This document shows positions 1 to 7,378 of a stretch of 34,441 nucleotides of DNA, one piece after another. Both the position numbers and the translations under genes were made by a program. This DNA is from Planctomycetia bacterium. GTDB taxonomy: Bacteria; Planctomycetota; Planctomycetia; Gemmatales; Gemmataceae. Below the pieces are notes generated by a model, which saw nothing but the letters and a program-made list of their open reading frames with translations, searched no databases and was not told where the DNA came from. The stretch's first letter is position 1. Every line of letters starts with the position of its first letter. The DNA lies in contig SYLG01000130.1 of the NCBI GenBank assembly GCA_005808665.1, positions 1 to 34,441 of the forward strand, in the 5' to 3' direction.

Positions 1-339
1 CATGGCAGTCGCATTCACCGGAGTGGCAACCAGGAAGTTGATAAAGTTGTCAGGGGTAACTTTTGCCTTGTTCACAGCTGAGAGAATAACCAAACTGGCC
101 GATTTAGGCAAACCCAATTTCGGCCAACTGCGTAAGTCCTACCTATTTTGGAACCCTGATTTTGCTTGTTTCCTGGAATTTGGAGTATGTCGAGTTCAAA
201 ACGGCAGGTAGTCCCGAGCAAGGTATTTGATATTGCCAGGTATCTGTTCGATATTATCCCTGGGTTTTTGGCAAAACAAATCGTTTTATATCCCTATCCT
301 GGCCCTATTTCAAACTTTGCCCGGAAACGAAAAATGGAT
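1..339. other. Left-edge intergenic stretch with no supported gene
   Basis: No convincing gene is visible here. Short frames are open on both strands across the first 150 or so bases, so the end of a gene cut by the window edge cannot be excluded. None has a recognisable product. The right half (about 110-245) carries copy 1 of the dispersed repeat described separately. The rest, up to the stop codon of the gene at 340, shows nothing I recognise. Confidence 0.5.
110..245 (+). repeat. Dispersed intergenic element, copy 1 (degenerate or partial)
   Basis: The core GTATGTCGAGTTCAAAACGG (186-205) followed by GTAGTCCCGA recurs near 24190 (reverse strand) and near 32728, and in diverged form near 5819. 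Upstream it shares TTTTGGAACCCTG with the other copies, and at about 113 it has a poor match (AACCCAAT) to their terminal inverted repeat. No right-hand end is recognisable, so this copy is probably decayed or truncated. Its boundaries are estimates. Confidence 0.6.
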
Positions 340-852
340 TTACGCCAAACGGGGAATCTCCCCTTGGGCATATTTTTCCGCAAGCTCGAAATAGCTTTGG
401 TTGATCCGCCTGATGTGGGTGATCTCATCCTCCGTTACTTCCCGGACAATTCGGGCGGGTATTCCCCGGACCACCGACCGGGCCGGGATCACCCTGTTTT
501 CAGGCACAAGGGTCCCGGCGGCAACCAGGCATTCTTCGCCTATTTCACTCCCGTTAAGAAGGGTTGCCCCCATGCCAATGAGCGAACCCTTGCCGATCCG
601 ATTCCCATGAAGCGTGGCACGATGCCCCACCACCACCTCGTCCTCAATCTCCATGTGGATGCCAAAATCGGTGTGGACGATAGTGCCATCCTGAAGGTTA
701 ACCCGTTTTCCCAACCGGATCGAACCAATATCACCCCGGATCACTACCAAAGGCCAAAGGTTTACCCCACCTGACATGAAGACCTCGCCTGTAATCAATG
801 CCGATTCGGCGATAAAAGCATCGCCCACCCTTTTCATCCACACCTTGTTCAT
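340..852 (-). CDS. Gamma-carbonic anhydrase-like hexapeptide-repeat protein
   Basis: The 170-residue protein is a left-handed beta-helix protein of the gamma-carbonic anhydrase/YrdA family. Three histidines (about His60, His77 and His82) lie in the pattern IVH, then VGHRATLHG, which matches the zinc ligands of the family. The NLQDG motif and the GMGATLLNG and GAGTLVP-type turns (here AAGTLVPEN) are also typical. The length is normal (170-200) and there is no signal peptide, so the protein is cytoplasmic. It is the last gene of a four-gene minus-strand run, 29 bases after the NamZ fusion. Many relatives have no demonstrated carbonic anhydrase activity, so the reaction is a family inference. 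The link to the secreted hydrolases upstream is unclear and may only be co-transcription. Confidence 0.88.
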   Translation of the reverse strand: MNKVWMKRVGDAFIAESALITGEVFMSGGVNLWPLVVIRGDIGSIRLGKRVNLQDGTIVHTDFGIHMEIEDEVVVGHRATLHGNRIGKGSLIGMGATLLNGSEIGEECLVAAGTLVPENRVIPARSVVRGIPARIVREVTEDEITHIRRINQSYFELAEKYAQGEIPRLA

Positions 853-881
853 TTTGGGCCTTTCCCTTTGGTTACCACCGC

Positions 882-3152
882 TTAAGGATAGAGCAAAACC
901 TTTTTCCTGGTCGCCTCAAACTCAATCAGATCGGGCTGAAAAAGCGAGAGGATAGAATCCAGAGGCAATTGTTTTCCGATCCCACCCAAGGCGGCTTTGT
1001 TGGCGATCAGTTTATCCATCTTCTGCCATTGCCAAATGTCTCCATGCACCTTTTTCAGGGCAAGGGCCAATCCGATCCCAAGTTCCAAAGGGTCCACCTG
1101 GGACCAATCCTGAACAATAATGTCCACTCCCTGGCAAGGTTTCCTGGCAAAAACACTCGAGGCGGGGGTTCGGGAAGTGGCCATAAACCGGATTCCTTTG
1201 ATTTTCATCGCCTTTAACGATTCCATAACGGCAAAAGGTTCCATCCATGGCGCACCAATCCACTCAAACGGCCTTTCTGTACCCCGTCCCACAGACAAGT
1301 TGGTGAATTCAAGCATCCCTACCCCTGGATAAAAAAGAGCTGCTGGAAGAGTTCGCAAATTGGGAGATGGAGAAACCCACGCCAAACCAGTCTGGTCAAA
1401 ATCCATCTCCCTCTCCCAGCCTTTCATGGCAATCACTTCAAGTTTGATTTCGGGAAAGGGTTTCCCTTTGCCATGTCGATCCATGGCATAGAGTTTGGCC
1501 AATTCACCAATTGTAAGGCCATGCCTCACGGGAATCCGGTGAAAGGCGACAAACGATTCCGCACCCGGATCAACAAGTGGTCCACCCATGCGAACGCCCC
1601 CTATTGGATTGGGACGATCAAGGACAATAACCGCCACCCTCGCCTCGGAGCAGGCTTCCATCAACAAGCCAAGGGTGCTGGAATAAGTATAAAAGCGACA
1701 TCCCGCATCCTGAATGTCAAAAATAACCGCATCCAAACCTTGAAGCTGGTCTTTGGTCGGTTTGCGACGGACGCCATAGAGACTCGCTATTGGTAAATTC
1801 GTGGCAAGGTCAATGGAATCCCCAACCGCCTGATCCTGCTCTCCCCGAATACCATGTTCCGGAGAAAAGAGGGCTTTTACCGTTACCCCAGGTGCCCAAT
1901 GGAGGATGTCAATGATCGACCGGCCATGGTTGTCCTTGCCCGTGTGGTTGGTAACGATTCCGATCTTTTTTCCTTTGAGCTTTGCGAAATTTTGTTCCTG
2001 CAAAACCATCAGACCCGTTTTTACTTTGGGTTCGGGTGGAGTGGGCATCACCATCTTTGCCGCAGCAGTTGTAACCAAACCCCGGAGCCTTTGAACATCC
2101 CCCTTGCCATTGGGGTGGACCCGATGGGAAAGAAAGATCACCGCCGCATCATGGACAGGATCGATCCAAAGGGCAGTTCCCGTGAATCCGGTGTGACCAA
2201 AACTGAGCCTTCTGGAAAACAACTCGCCCCGGTTGAACGAATAGGCGGTGTCCATGTCAAAGCCATAAGTGCGAAATCCTCCTGGCACTTCCCGGGCCAT
2301 GGTCCATTCCCGCACGGTTTTTGCCGAAAGGATGCGCTCCTTGCCGAGGATTCCTTCAGCCAGCACCATCCGGGCAAAAAGCCCCAGATCCCTGGCGGTG
2401 GAGAACAAACCCGCATGACCCGCCACGCCACCTAACCGGAACGCCCGTGGATCGTGAACCTGGCCCTGCATCCACTTGCCGTTTCGCATTTCCGTGGGAG
2501 CCACGCGCGAAACCAATCCAGGATCTTTTACGCCAAAACCGGTCTCTTTCATGCCCAGTGGGCCAAAGATCGCCCCTTGGCAAAAATGATCCAGCGGCTT
2601 GCCCGACACCCTGGCCACAACTTCTCCCAAAACGATGTAGTTGACATCGCTATAGCGAAATGTGGCCCCCAAGGGGGAGATTAACCGGAGCTTGCAAATG
2701 TGGGAAAGCGACTCGGACCGGTCCCCCGCATATTCTGAAATCGGATTATCCGCTATTAATCCCGAGGTGTGCAAAAGCAAATGTTCCAGGGTCAATTGAT
2801 CCTTGCCATTGGGAGCAAACTCTGGCCAATGCTTTACCACCTTGTCGGTCCATTGAAGCTTGCCTTGGTCGACAAGGACCGCAATCGCTGTTGAGGTGGC
2901 AATGGGTTTGGTAAGCGAAGCCAGGTCGAAAATCGTCTCGACCGTTTGGGGTTCGAGTAACGGTTCCACCGTCCGATGGCCCCACGCTTTTTCCAGCAGG
3001 ACCTTTTCTCCCCGCTGCACACGGACCACCACCCCAGGAACCTTTTTCGAGGCTATGGCCTCACCCACAAGGCGATCAATCGTTTGTTCAGGATTCTCTG
3101 GCCAAAAAAAGGCAGGAAGGAGCAAACAGGACAATATCAGGAGATTTCCCAT
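882..3152 (-). CDS. Beta-lactamase-like serine hydrolase fused to NamZ (DUF1343) exo-muramidase domain
   Basis: The 756-residue exported protein has two enzymatic halves. After a short N-terminal hydrophobic signal (about 1-16), residues 20-365 form a serine beta-lactamase/class C penicillin-binding fold. SxxK is S79-L-T-K82, Y167-S-D169 stands in the YxN position, and H320-T-G is the KTG-like motif. Residues from about 375 to 756 are a DUF1343/NamZ domain with IGIVTNHTG, SPEHGIRG, FDIQDAGCRFYTY and LDRPNPIGG. NamZ proteins are exo-beta-N-acetylmuramidases acting on peptidoglycan fragments. The fusion suggests periplasmic peptidoglycan turnover, with the N-terminal half acting as amidase, peptidase or esterase. 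The ATG at 3152 follows an AAGGA box. The gene starts 21 bases after the sulfatase stop and is probably translated from the same transcript. Substrates are inferred from family only. Confidence 0.9.
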   Translation of the reverse strand: MGNLLILSCLLLPAFFWPENPEQTIDRLVGEAIASKKVPGVVVRVQRGEKVLLEKAWGHRTVEPLLEPQTVETIFDLASLTKPIATSTAIAVLVDQGKLQWTDKVVKHWPEFAPNGKDQLTLEHLLLHTSGLIADNPISEYAGDRSESLSHICKLRLISPLGATFRYSDVNYIVLGEVVARVSGKPLDHFCQGAIFGPLGMKETGFGVKDPGLVSRVAPTEMRNGKWMQGQVHDPRAFRLGGVAGHAGLFSTARDLGLFARMVLAEGILGKERILSAKTVREWTMAREVPGGFRTYGFDMDTAYSFNRGELFSRRLSFGHTGFTGTALWIDPVHDAAVIFLSHRVHPNGKGDVQRLRGLVTTAAAKMVMPTPPEPKVKTGLMVLQEQNFAKLKGKKIGIVTNHTGKDNHGRSIIDILHWAPGVTVKALFSPEHGIRGEQDQAVGDSIDLATNLPIASLYGVRRKPTKDQLQGLDAVIFDIQDAGCRFYTYSSTLGLLMEACSEARVAVIVLDRPNPIGGVRMGGPLVDPGAESFVAFHRIPVRHGLTIGELAKLYAMDRHGKGKPFPEIKLEVIAMKGWEREMDFDQTGLAWVSPSPNLRTLPAALFYPGVGMLEFTNLSVGRGTERPFEWIGAPWMEPFAVMESLKAMKIKGIRFMATSRTPASSVFARKPCQGVDIIVQDWSQVDPLELGIGLALALKKVHGDIWQWQKMDKLIANKAALGGIGKQLPLDSILSLFQPDLIEFEATRKKVLLYP

Positions 3153-3173
3153 GGGTATCCGATTCCTTCAGGG

Positions 3174-4685
3174 CTAGCGATGGCTCTTGGCGGAACGAAT
3201 CTCCAAAAGCTTGGCAGCCATGGCCTTGGCTCGTTCTGGTTGGGAGCCGATGAGGTTGGTGGTTTCTCCCAAATCCCGGGAAAGGTCAAAAAGCATTCCG
3301 GCCGGGTCCTGGCCCAATTCCGTATCCGTGCCTGGAGCTCGTTTGGGACCTTTTCCCGGTTCAATATATTTCCAGGTGCCCTGGCGCAAAGATAACCGGT
3401 TGGCATGTTCGACCAATAACTTCCGCCCTGTGGGATCATGGCCCAAAAACGCGGTTAACATATCGAGGCTGTCCGGGCCATCCCCCCTTGTCGTGGTTTG
3501 CTGCAAGAGTTTGGCGAAACTTGCCAAAAAATCGACCTGGCAAACCAATGCATCGGAAACAGCCGGTTTGACCTTTTCGGGCCAACGCAAAAGAAACGGG
3601 ACTCTGGTGCCTCCCTCAAAGTTGGAATATTTCCCACCACGAAGGGGCCCGGCGGGTTTGTGATCGCCTAATTTGATCACCGCATCGTCATGGTAACCAT
3701 CGTTTACCACCGGGCCATTGTCTGAAGTAAACAGCAGGATGGTGTTCCCGGCCAAACCCTGTTTATCCAGTGTTTTGAGGATTTCGCCAACGCAAAAATC
3801 GGCTTGCAGGATGCAGTCTCCCCGTGGACCCATGCCCGATTTGTTTGCAAAACGGGGATGGGGGACCCGGGGCACATGAATATCATGGAGCCCAAAATAG
3901 AGAAAAAATGGCTCCTTTTTGTGCTTCTCAATGAAACGAACCGCCTTTTGGGCCAGCGTGTCCGCCATCGTTTCATCCTCCCAAAGGGCAGCTTTGCCTC
4001 CAGACATCCAACCGATCCTGCTGATCCCTTTGATAATGGTCATATCGTGCCCATGATGCCAACGCATCTTCAATAAGTCGGGATTAGCCCTTCCCGTGGG
4101 TTCCTTGCCCACCTTTTCCTTGAAGCTGACCTCGATGGGGTCGTTGGCATCCAACCCTGCCACACGGCCGTTTTCCACATAAACACAGGGCACCCGATCC
4201 CCCGTGGCGGGAATAATGAACGATTCGCCAAAGCCTACTTCTGCCGGGCCAGGCCGAATGTTGCCGTTCCAATCAGGGCCCTCCGGGCCGCCCAGACCGA
4301 GGTGCCATTTCCCCACCACCCCGGTGGCATAGCCCGATTGCTGGAAAACCTTGGCAAGCGTATGGGTGGTCGGGGGAATAATCAAAGGCGCATTTCCGGG
4401 AAGGACCCCCGTGCCCGATTTTCGAAACGCGTATTCCCCGGTAAGCATCGAAAACCGGGACGGAGTACAGGTGCCCGAGGAACAGTGCCCATCGGTAAAG
4501 CGGATGCCCTCCCGGGCAATCCGGTCGATGTTGGGCGTCGACACCCTCTTGGCTCCATAGCACGAAACATCCCCATAGCCCAGGTCGTCGGCATAGATCA
4601 AAACGACATTGGGCTTCGGATCCGCCGCCAAAACATTACATAAACCCGATAGAAAAAGGGTCAATAGAGCCATTCGACGACACAT
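3174..4685 (-). CDS. Secreted arylsulfatase (formylglycine-dependent sulfatase)
   Basis: The protein has about 503 residues and belongs to the sulfatase/alkaline phosphatase superfamily. A signal peptide (about 1-20, ending NVLA) precedes the metal-binding YADDLGYGD motif (Asp33, Asp34). The signature C73-T-P-S-R77 is the site where Cys73 would be converted to formylglycine. WHLG and TSDNGP further along are normal metal and substrate motifs. The start is set at ATG 4685 because a GAGGGTGA box sits just upstream; an in-frame GTG at 4691 is the alternative. It hydrolyses sulfate esters, probably on a polysaccharide or glycan outside the cytoplasm; the actual substrate cannot be read from sequence. 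It lies 25 bases after the esterase gene and 21 bases before the NamZ fusion. No anaerobic or FGE maturase is encoded in the window. Confidence 0.93.
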   Translation of the reverse strand: MCRRMALLTLFLSGLCNVLAADPKPNVVLIYADDLGYGDVSCYGAKRVSTPNIDRIAREGIRFTDGHCSSGTCTPSRFSMLTGEYAFRKSGTGVLPGNAPLIIPPTTHTLAKVFQQSGYATGVVGKWHLGLGGPEGPDWNGNIRPGPAEVGFGESFIIPATGDRVPCVYVENGRVAGLDANDPIEVSFKEKVGKEPTGRANPDLLKMRWHHGHDMTIIKGISRIGWMSGGKAALWEDETMADTLAQKAVRFIEKHKKEPFFLYFGLHDIHVPRVPHPRFANKSGMGPRGDCILQADFCVGEILKTLDKQGLAGNTILLFTSDNGPVVNDGYHDDAVIKLGDHKPAGPLRGGKYSNFEGGTRVPFLLRWPEKVKPAVSDALVCQVDFLASFAKLLQQTTTRGDGPDSLDMLTAFLGHDPTGRKLLVEHANRLSLRQGTWKYIEPGKGPKRAPGTDTELGQDPAGMLFDLSRDLGETTNLIGSQPERAKAMAAKLLEIRSAKSHR

Positions 4686-4716
4686 GGTCACCCTCGTTTC
4701 CTGGTACCAGAACCCC

Positions 4717-5523
4717 TTATTTTGCCAGTTGTTGGGCGAAAAGCCAACGCATCATGGCCGGATCCGCATAGGCCCTGTTCCAGGCATCGTGGCCTACATC
4801 GGGATATTCCGTGTATTTCGGTTGGGCCCCCGCCTTTTTCATGGCCTCGATCATGTTCCGGGATCGTTCGGGTACGACCACCCCATCCTTGGCCCCATGA
4901 AACGCCCAAACAGGCACCTGGGCCGCTTTTTTTCCTTTGGACTCATCGCCCCCGCCGCACACAGGAACTGCCGCTGCAAACCGGTCAGGATGGCGACAGG
5001 TCAGGTCCCAAACTCCATAGCCGCCCATGGAAAGCCCGGTTACATAGATCCTTGACTTGTCGATAGGGAGCGTTTTCTCCAAAGAATCCAGCAGTTGGAG
5101 GAGAATGGCTTCTGGTTCGCTGGGCACTTTGGGCATCTCATGCGACCTGAGGGACCAATCCACCTCCACCCACTTTTTCCCCTCGGGGCACTGGGGTGCT
5201 ATCAAAAAACAGGGAAAGGCCTTGCGGGAGGCGGGCTTGGCAAACTCTTTCACGCCATGGACAAGAGGCGTTTCATTGTCCGTTCCCCTTTCCCCGGCAC
5301 CATGAAGGAAGATGACCAGCGGATAAAGGGTTCCTTTTTCCACCTTTGCCGGTCGCAATAGTCGATAAGGCAGAGTCATTCCCTTGGTTTGAAAGGATTC
5401 CCTGGTAAGCAATTGCCGCCAGTCCATGGGTTTTTCCCCTCCTTGTTTTGGACCTTCAGCAGTGTTCTGCAAAAGGCCTTGTAATGGTGTCTGGGTGATC
5501 AGCAGCAACACAAAGCCAACCAT
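4717..5523 (-). CDS. Secreted alpha/beta-hydrolase (esterase, PHB depolymerase/prolyl oligopeptidase-like)
   Basis: The 268-residue hydrolase has an N-terminal hydrophobic export signal (about 1-16). The oxyanion region is FLHGAGERG, the nucleophile elbow is G-L-S165-M-G-G, and the acid and His sites lie in HGAKDGVV and VGHDAW. This pattern is common among secreted planctomycete carboxylesterases, including feruloyl and acetyl esterase-like ones. The open frame extends 24 codons further upstream, but the ATG at 5523 is preceded by AGGGGAGAG at good distance and starts directly with the signal peptide, so it is preferred. It is the first gene of the four-gene minus-strand run. Deacylation of a polysaccharide would fit the following sulfatase, but substrate assignment is inference. 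Confidence 0.82.
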   Translation of the reverse strand: MVGFVLLLITQTPLQGLLQNTAEGPKQGGEKPMDWRQLLTRESFQTKGMTLPYRLLRPAKVEKGTLYPLVIFLHGAGERGTDNETPLVHGVKEFAKPASRKAFPCFLIAPQCPEGKKWVEVDWSLRSHEMPKVPSEPEAILLQLLDSLEKTLPIDKSRIYVTGLSMGGYGVWDLTCRHPDRFAAAVPVCGGGDESKGKKAAQVPVWAFHGAKDGVVVPERSRNMIEAMKKAGAQPKYTEYPDVGHDAWNRAYADPAMMRWLFAQQLAK

Positions 5524-5610
5524 CGCATCTCTCCCCTGAATAAACTGGAATCTCCTACCCAAGGGGGTTGGTTTCCTACCTCCATTGGAATACAACCTTG
5601 GAGCCTAAAT

Positions 5611-5715
5611 GCCATTAACCTGGTGCTTTAATCAGGTTGGCTGAGCCTTTCCCAAAGGAAGCAGGCCATCCGAAACTCCCAAGGCAACTAGTCCCCTTCG
5701 CACCAGGTTAATGGC
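5611..5715. repeat. Small element with 16-bp perfect inverted repeats
   Basis: GCCATTAACCTGGTGC at 5611-5626 is the exact reverse complement of 5700-5715, with 73 bases between. The outer ten bases GCCATTAACC also occur at the left border of the large repeat at 32633. This suggests the small structure is related to the dispersed element family, perhaps a minimal derivative. As an RNA it would form a long stem with a large loop. It has no poly-T tail, so it does not look like an intrinsic terminator. Confidence 0.6.
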
Positions 5716-5731
5716 CATCGTTTTTGGCCCC

Positions 5732-6051
5732 TTAGCCCAAGTTCCGCCGTTGGAGTGATTAATTACGATTTTTGGCTTATTTTGGGACCAGGACTGCGGT
5801 TTTACCCACGATTTGGGAGTATTTCGAGTTCCAAACGGCTCGTAGTCTGCCCAAGTCCCTTGCTATGGGTCGCAATTGTTCCAGTCCCTCCGCATCGGTT
5901 TGAACGGTTGAAAACCATTGGGAAGATGGAGGCCCAGTCTTGAACCAGACACCCAAAAAGGGGATTTGTATGCACGACTTTTTAAGGCGGATGTGACTTT
6001 TTCCCGTAACGAACCGGGTTATTATGGTCCTAAAGGCGTAACATGGGTTAA
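5732..6051 (+). repeat. Dispersed intergenic element, copy 2 (complete, about 320 bp)
   Basis: The left end TTAGCCCAAGTTCCGCCGTT (5732-5751) corresponds to TTAACCCAAGTTGCGCAGTT of copy 4. The right end GGCGTAACATGGGTTAA (6035-6051) corresponds to CTGCGTAACCTGGGTTAA of copy 4. The diverged core GTATTTCGAGTTCCAAACGG lies at 5819-5838. Near the right end, GGATTTGTATGCACGACTTTT aligns with GGATTTGTAGTCCCGACTTTT of copy 4. The element ends 14 bases before the ATG of the next gene, so that gene's leader lies inside or immediately beside it. Confidence 0.72.
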
Positions 6052-6065
6052 TCTGGAGAGATCCC

Positions 6066-7229
6066 ATGTTGCGCTGTTTATTGTTCGGAATTTTACTCAT
6101 TTTAGGCGGGTCCCTGCGAGCGGATTATCCCTGGGACAGGTCTGCATTGAAAGCTGTTTCCGTAACCCCTACCTGGGGAAATACGGCAAACGGAGTCCAG
6201 GAGTTGTACTATCTAGGCGTTCCCAGTCTGGGCAAACCGACGAGAGCCTTTGCCTACTATGGCAAGCCCAAGGGCAATGGGCCCTTCCCCGCCATGGTTT
6301 TGGTTCATGGGGGTGGAGGCAAGGCCTTTGCCGATTGGGTGAAACATTGGACCAACCGGGGTTATTGTGCGATCGCCATGGACCTTTCCGGGAACTCCCC
6401 CACCGGCCGACTTGCCGATGGGGCTCCCGACCAATCCGACGATAACAAGTTCAAGGATTTTACTCCGGACAATCCTCGGGAAATGTGGAGTTACCATGCG
6501 GTAGCCGATGTGATTTTGGCGCACAATTTGATCCGTTCCTTCCCGGAGGTAGATCCATCACAAATCGGGGTCACCGGGATAAGTTGGGGCGGGTACCTTA
6601 CCTGCATTGTGGCAGGAATAGACGATCGTTTTGCCGTGGCAGTGCCGGTCTATGGCTGTGGTTTTTTGCACAAGGACAGCGCCTGGAAGCAATCGCGTTT
6701 TGACAAGATGAGCCCGGATCAAAGCAGTCGGTGGATCCATGCCTTTGACCCTTCCCAACATGTCTCATCCACCAAATGCCCCATCCTGTTCCTCAATGGG
6801 ACCAACGATTTTGCTTATCCCATGGGCAGCTATTTGCAAACCTTCGGGTTGGTGACCGCCCCCAAAACCCTATCCATGCGAGTGAGGCTCCCCCATGGGC
6901 ATATTTGGACATTTGGCGAGGTCGATGCCTTTGTGGACGCTGCCCTCCATCGGGGTAAGCCCTTACCCAAATTGGGCGATTTGGTTTGGGACCATCCGAC
7001 TGCTTCCACCACCGTAACCCAGGCGACAGGGCTTCGCTCTGCCCAACTTTGCTATGCCTTAGCCGAGGGCCCTTGGCAAAAGCGGGAATGGAAAACGGTC
7101 CCAGCCACGATTAAAGAGGGCCGTATTTCCGCCCTTTTACCCCCTGATCGGCCCTTGGCGTTTTTTCTGGGGGTAGTGGATGACCGGGGTCTTGAGGTAA
7201 CGACCACACACAAGGTGTTGGAAAAATAA
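6066..7229 (+). CDS. Secreted acetylxylan esterase-like alpha/beta-hydrolase
   Basis: The 387-residue protein begins with a clear signal peptide (about 1-19, ending LRA). The alpha/beta-hydrolase core carries the oxyanion motif LVHGGGG, nucleophile elbow G-I-S173-W-G-G, an acid site in NGTNDFAYP and a histidine in LPHGHIW. This is the dienelactone hydrolase/acetylxylan esterase (prolyl oligopeptidase-like) group, which is expanded in planctomycetes. A C-terminal region of roughly 100 residues (from about 290) looks beta-rich and may be an accessory domain, as seen in PhoPQ-activated and AXE1-like proteins. The ATG follows TGGAGAG. The following PSD1/DUF1501 pair starts 149 bases later and is probably separately promoted. 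Substrate is unknown; ester removal from a glycan is the best guess. Confidence 0.85.
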   Translation: MLRCLLFGILLILGGSLRADYPWDRSALKAVSVTPTWGNTANGVQELYYLGVPSLGKPTRAFAYYGKPKGNGPFPAMVLVHGGGGKAFADWVKHWTNRGYCAIAMDLSGNSPTGRLADGAPDQSDDNKFKDFTPDNPREMWSYHAVADVILAHNLIRSFPEVDPSQIGVTGISWGGYLTCIVAGIDDRFAVAVPVYGCGFLHKDSAWKQSRFDKMSPDQSSRWIHAFDPSQHVSSTKCPILFLNGTNDFAYPMGSYLQTFGLVTAPKTLSMRVRLPHGHIWTFGEVDAFVDAALHRGKPLPKLGDLVWDHPTASTTVTQATGLRSAQLCYALAEGPWQKREWKTVPATIKEGRISALLPPDRPLAFFLGVVDDRGLEVTTTHKVLEK

Positions 7230-7378
7230 CGGGTGGCGGATCACGAATCCCTTTTCAACTTTCGGCTTGAATCTGGCAATAGCCCAACCTGATTTCCCTG
7301 GCGTGTTTTAGCCGCCCACGCCGGGACATGGTACAATGAGGGGACTCCCCCCCATGACCTGCTCCTGAGTTCCTCTCC

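Larger units (their letters stand above)
5524..6065. other. Divergent intergenic region made largely of repeats
   Basis: This gap lies between divergently transcribed esterase genes and must contain both promoters, although no clear -35/-10 pair stands out. It holds a roughly 105-base inverted-repeat structure (5611-5715) and a complete dispersed element (5732-6051), listed separately. Short open frames are present, but none resembles a gene. Confidence 0.6.

Noticed and set aside
166-774. 202-codon plus-strand open frame opposite the gamma-carbonic anhydrase-like gene
   Set aside because: It is antisense to a clearly recognisable protein and has no motif of its own; it is a shadow frame.
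7332-7337. TACAAT as a possible -10 box before the PSD1 gene
   Set aside because: No acceptable -35 sequence lies 16-18 bases upstream, so a single hexamer was not taken as a promoter.
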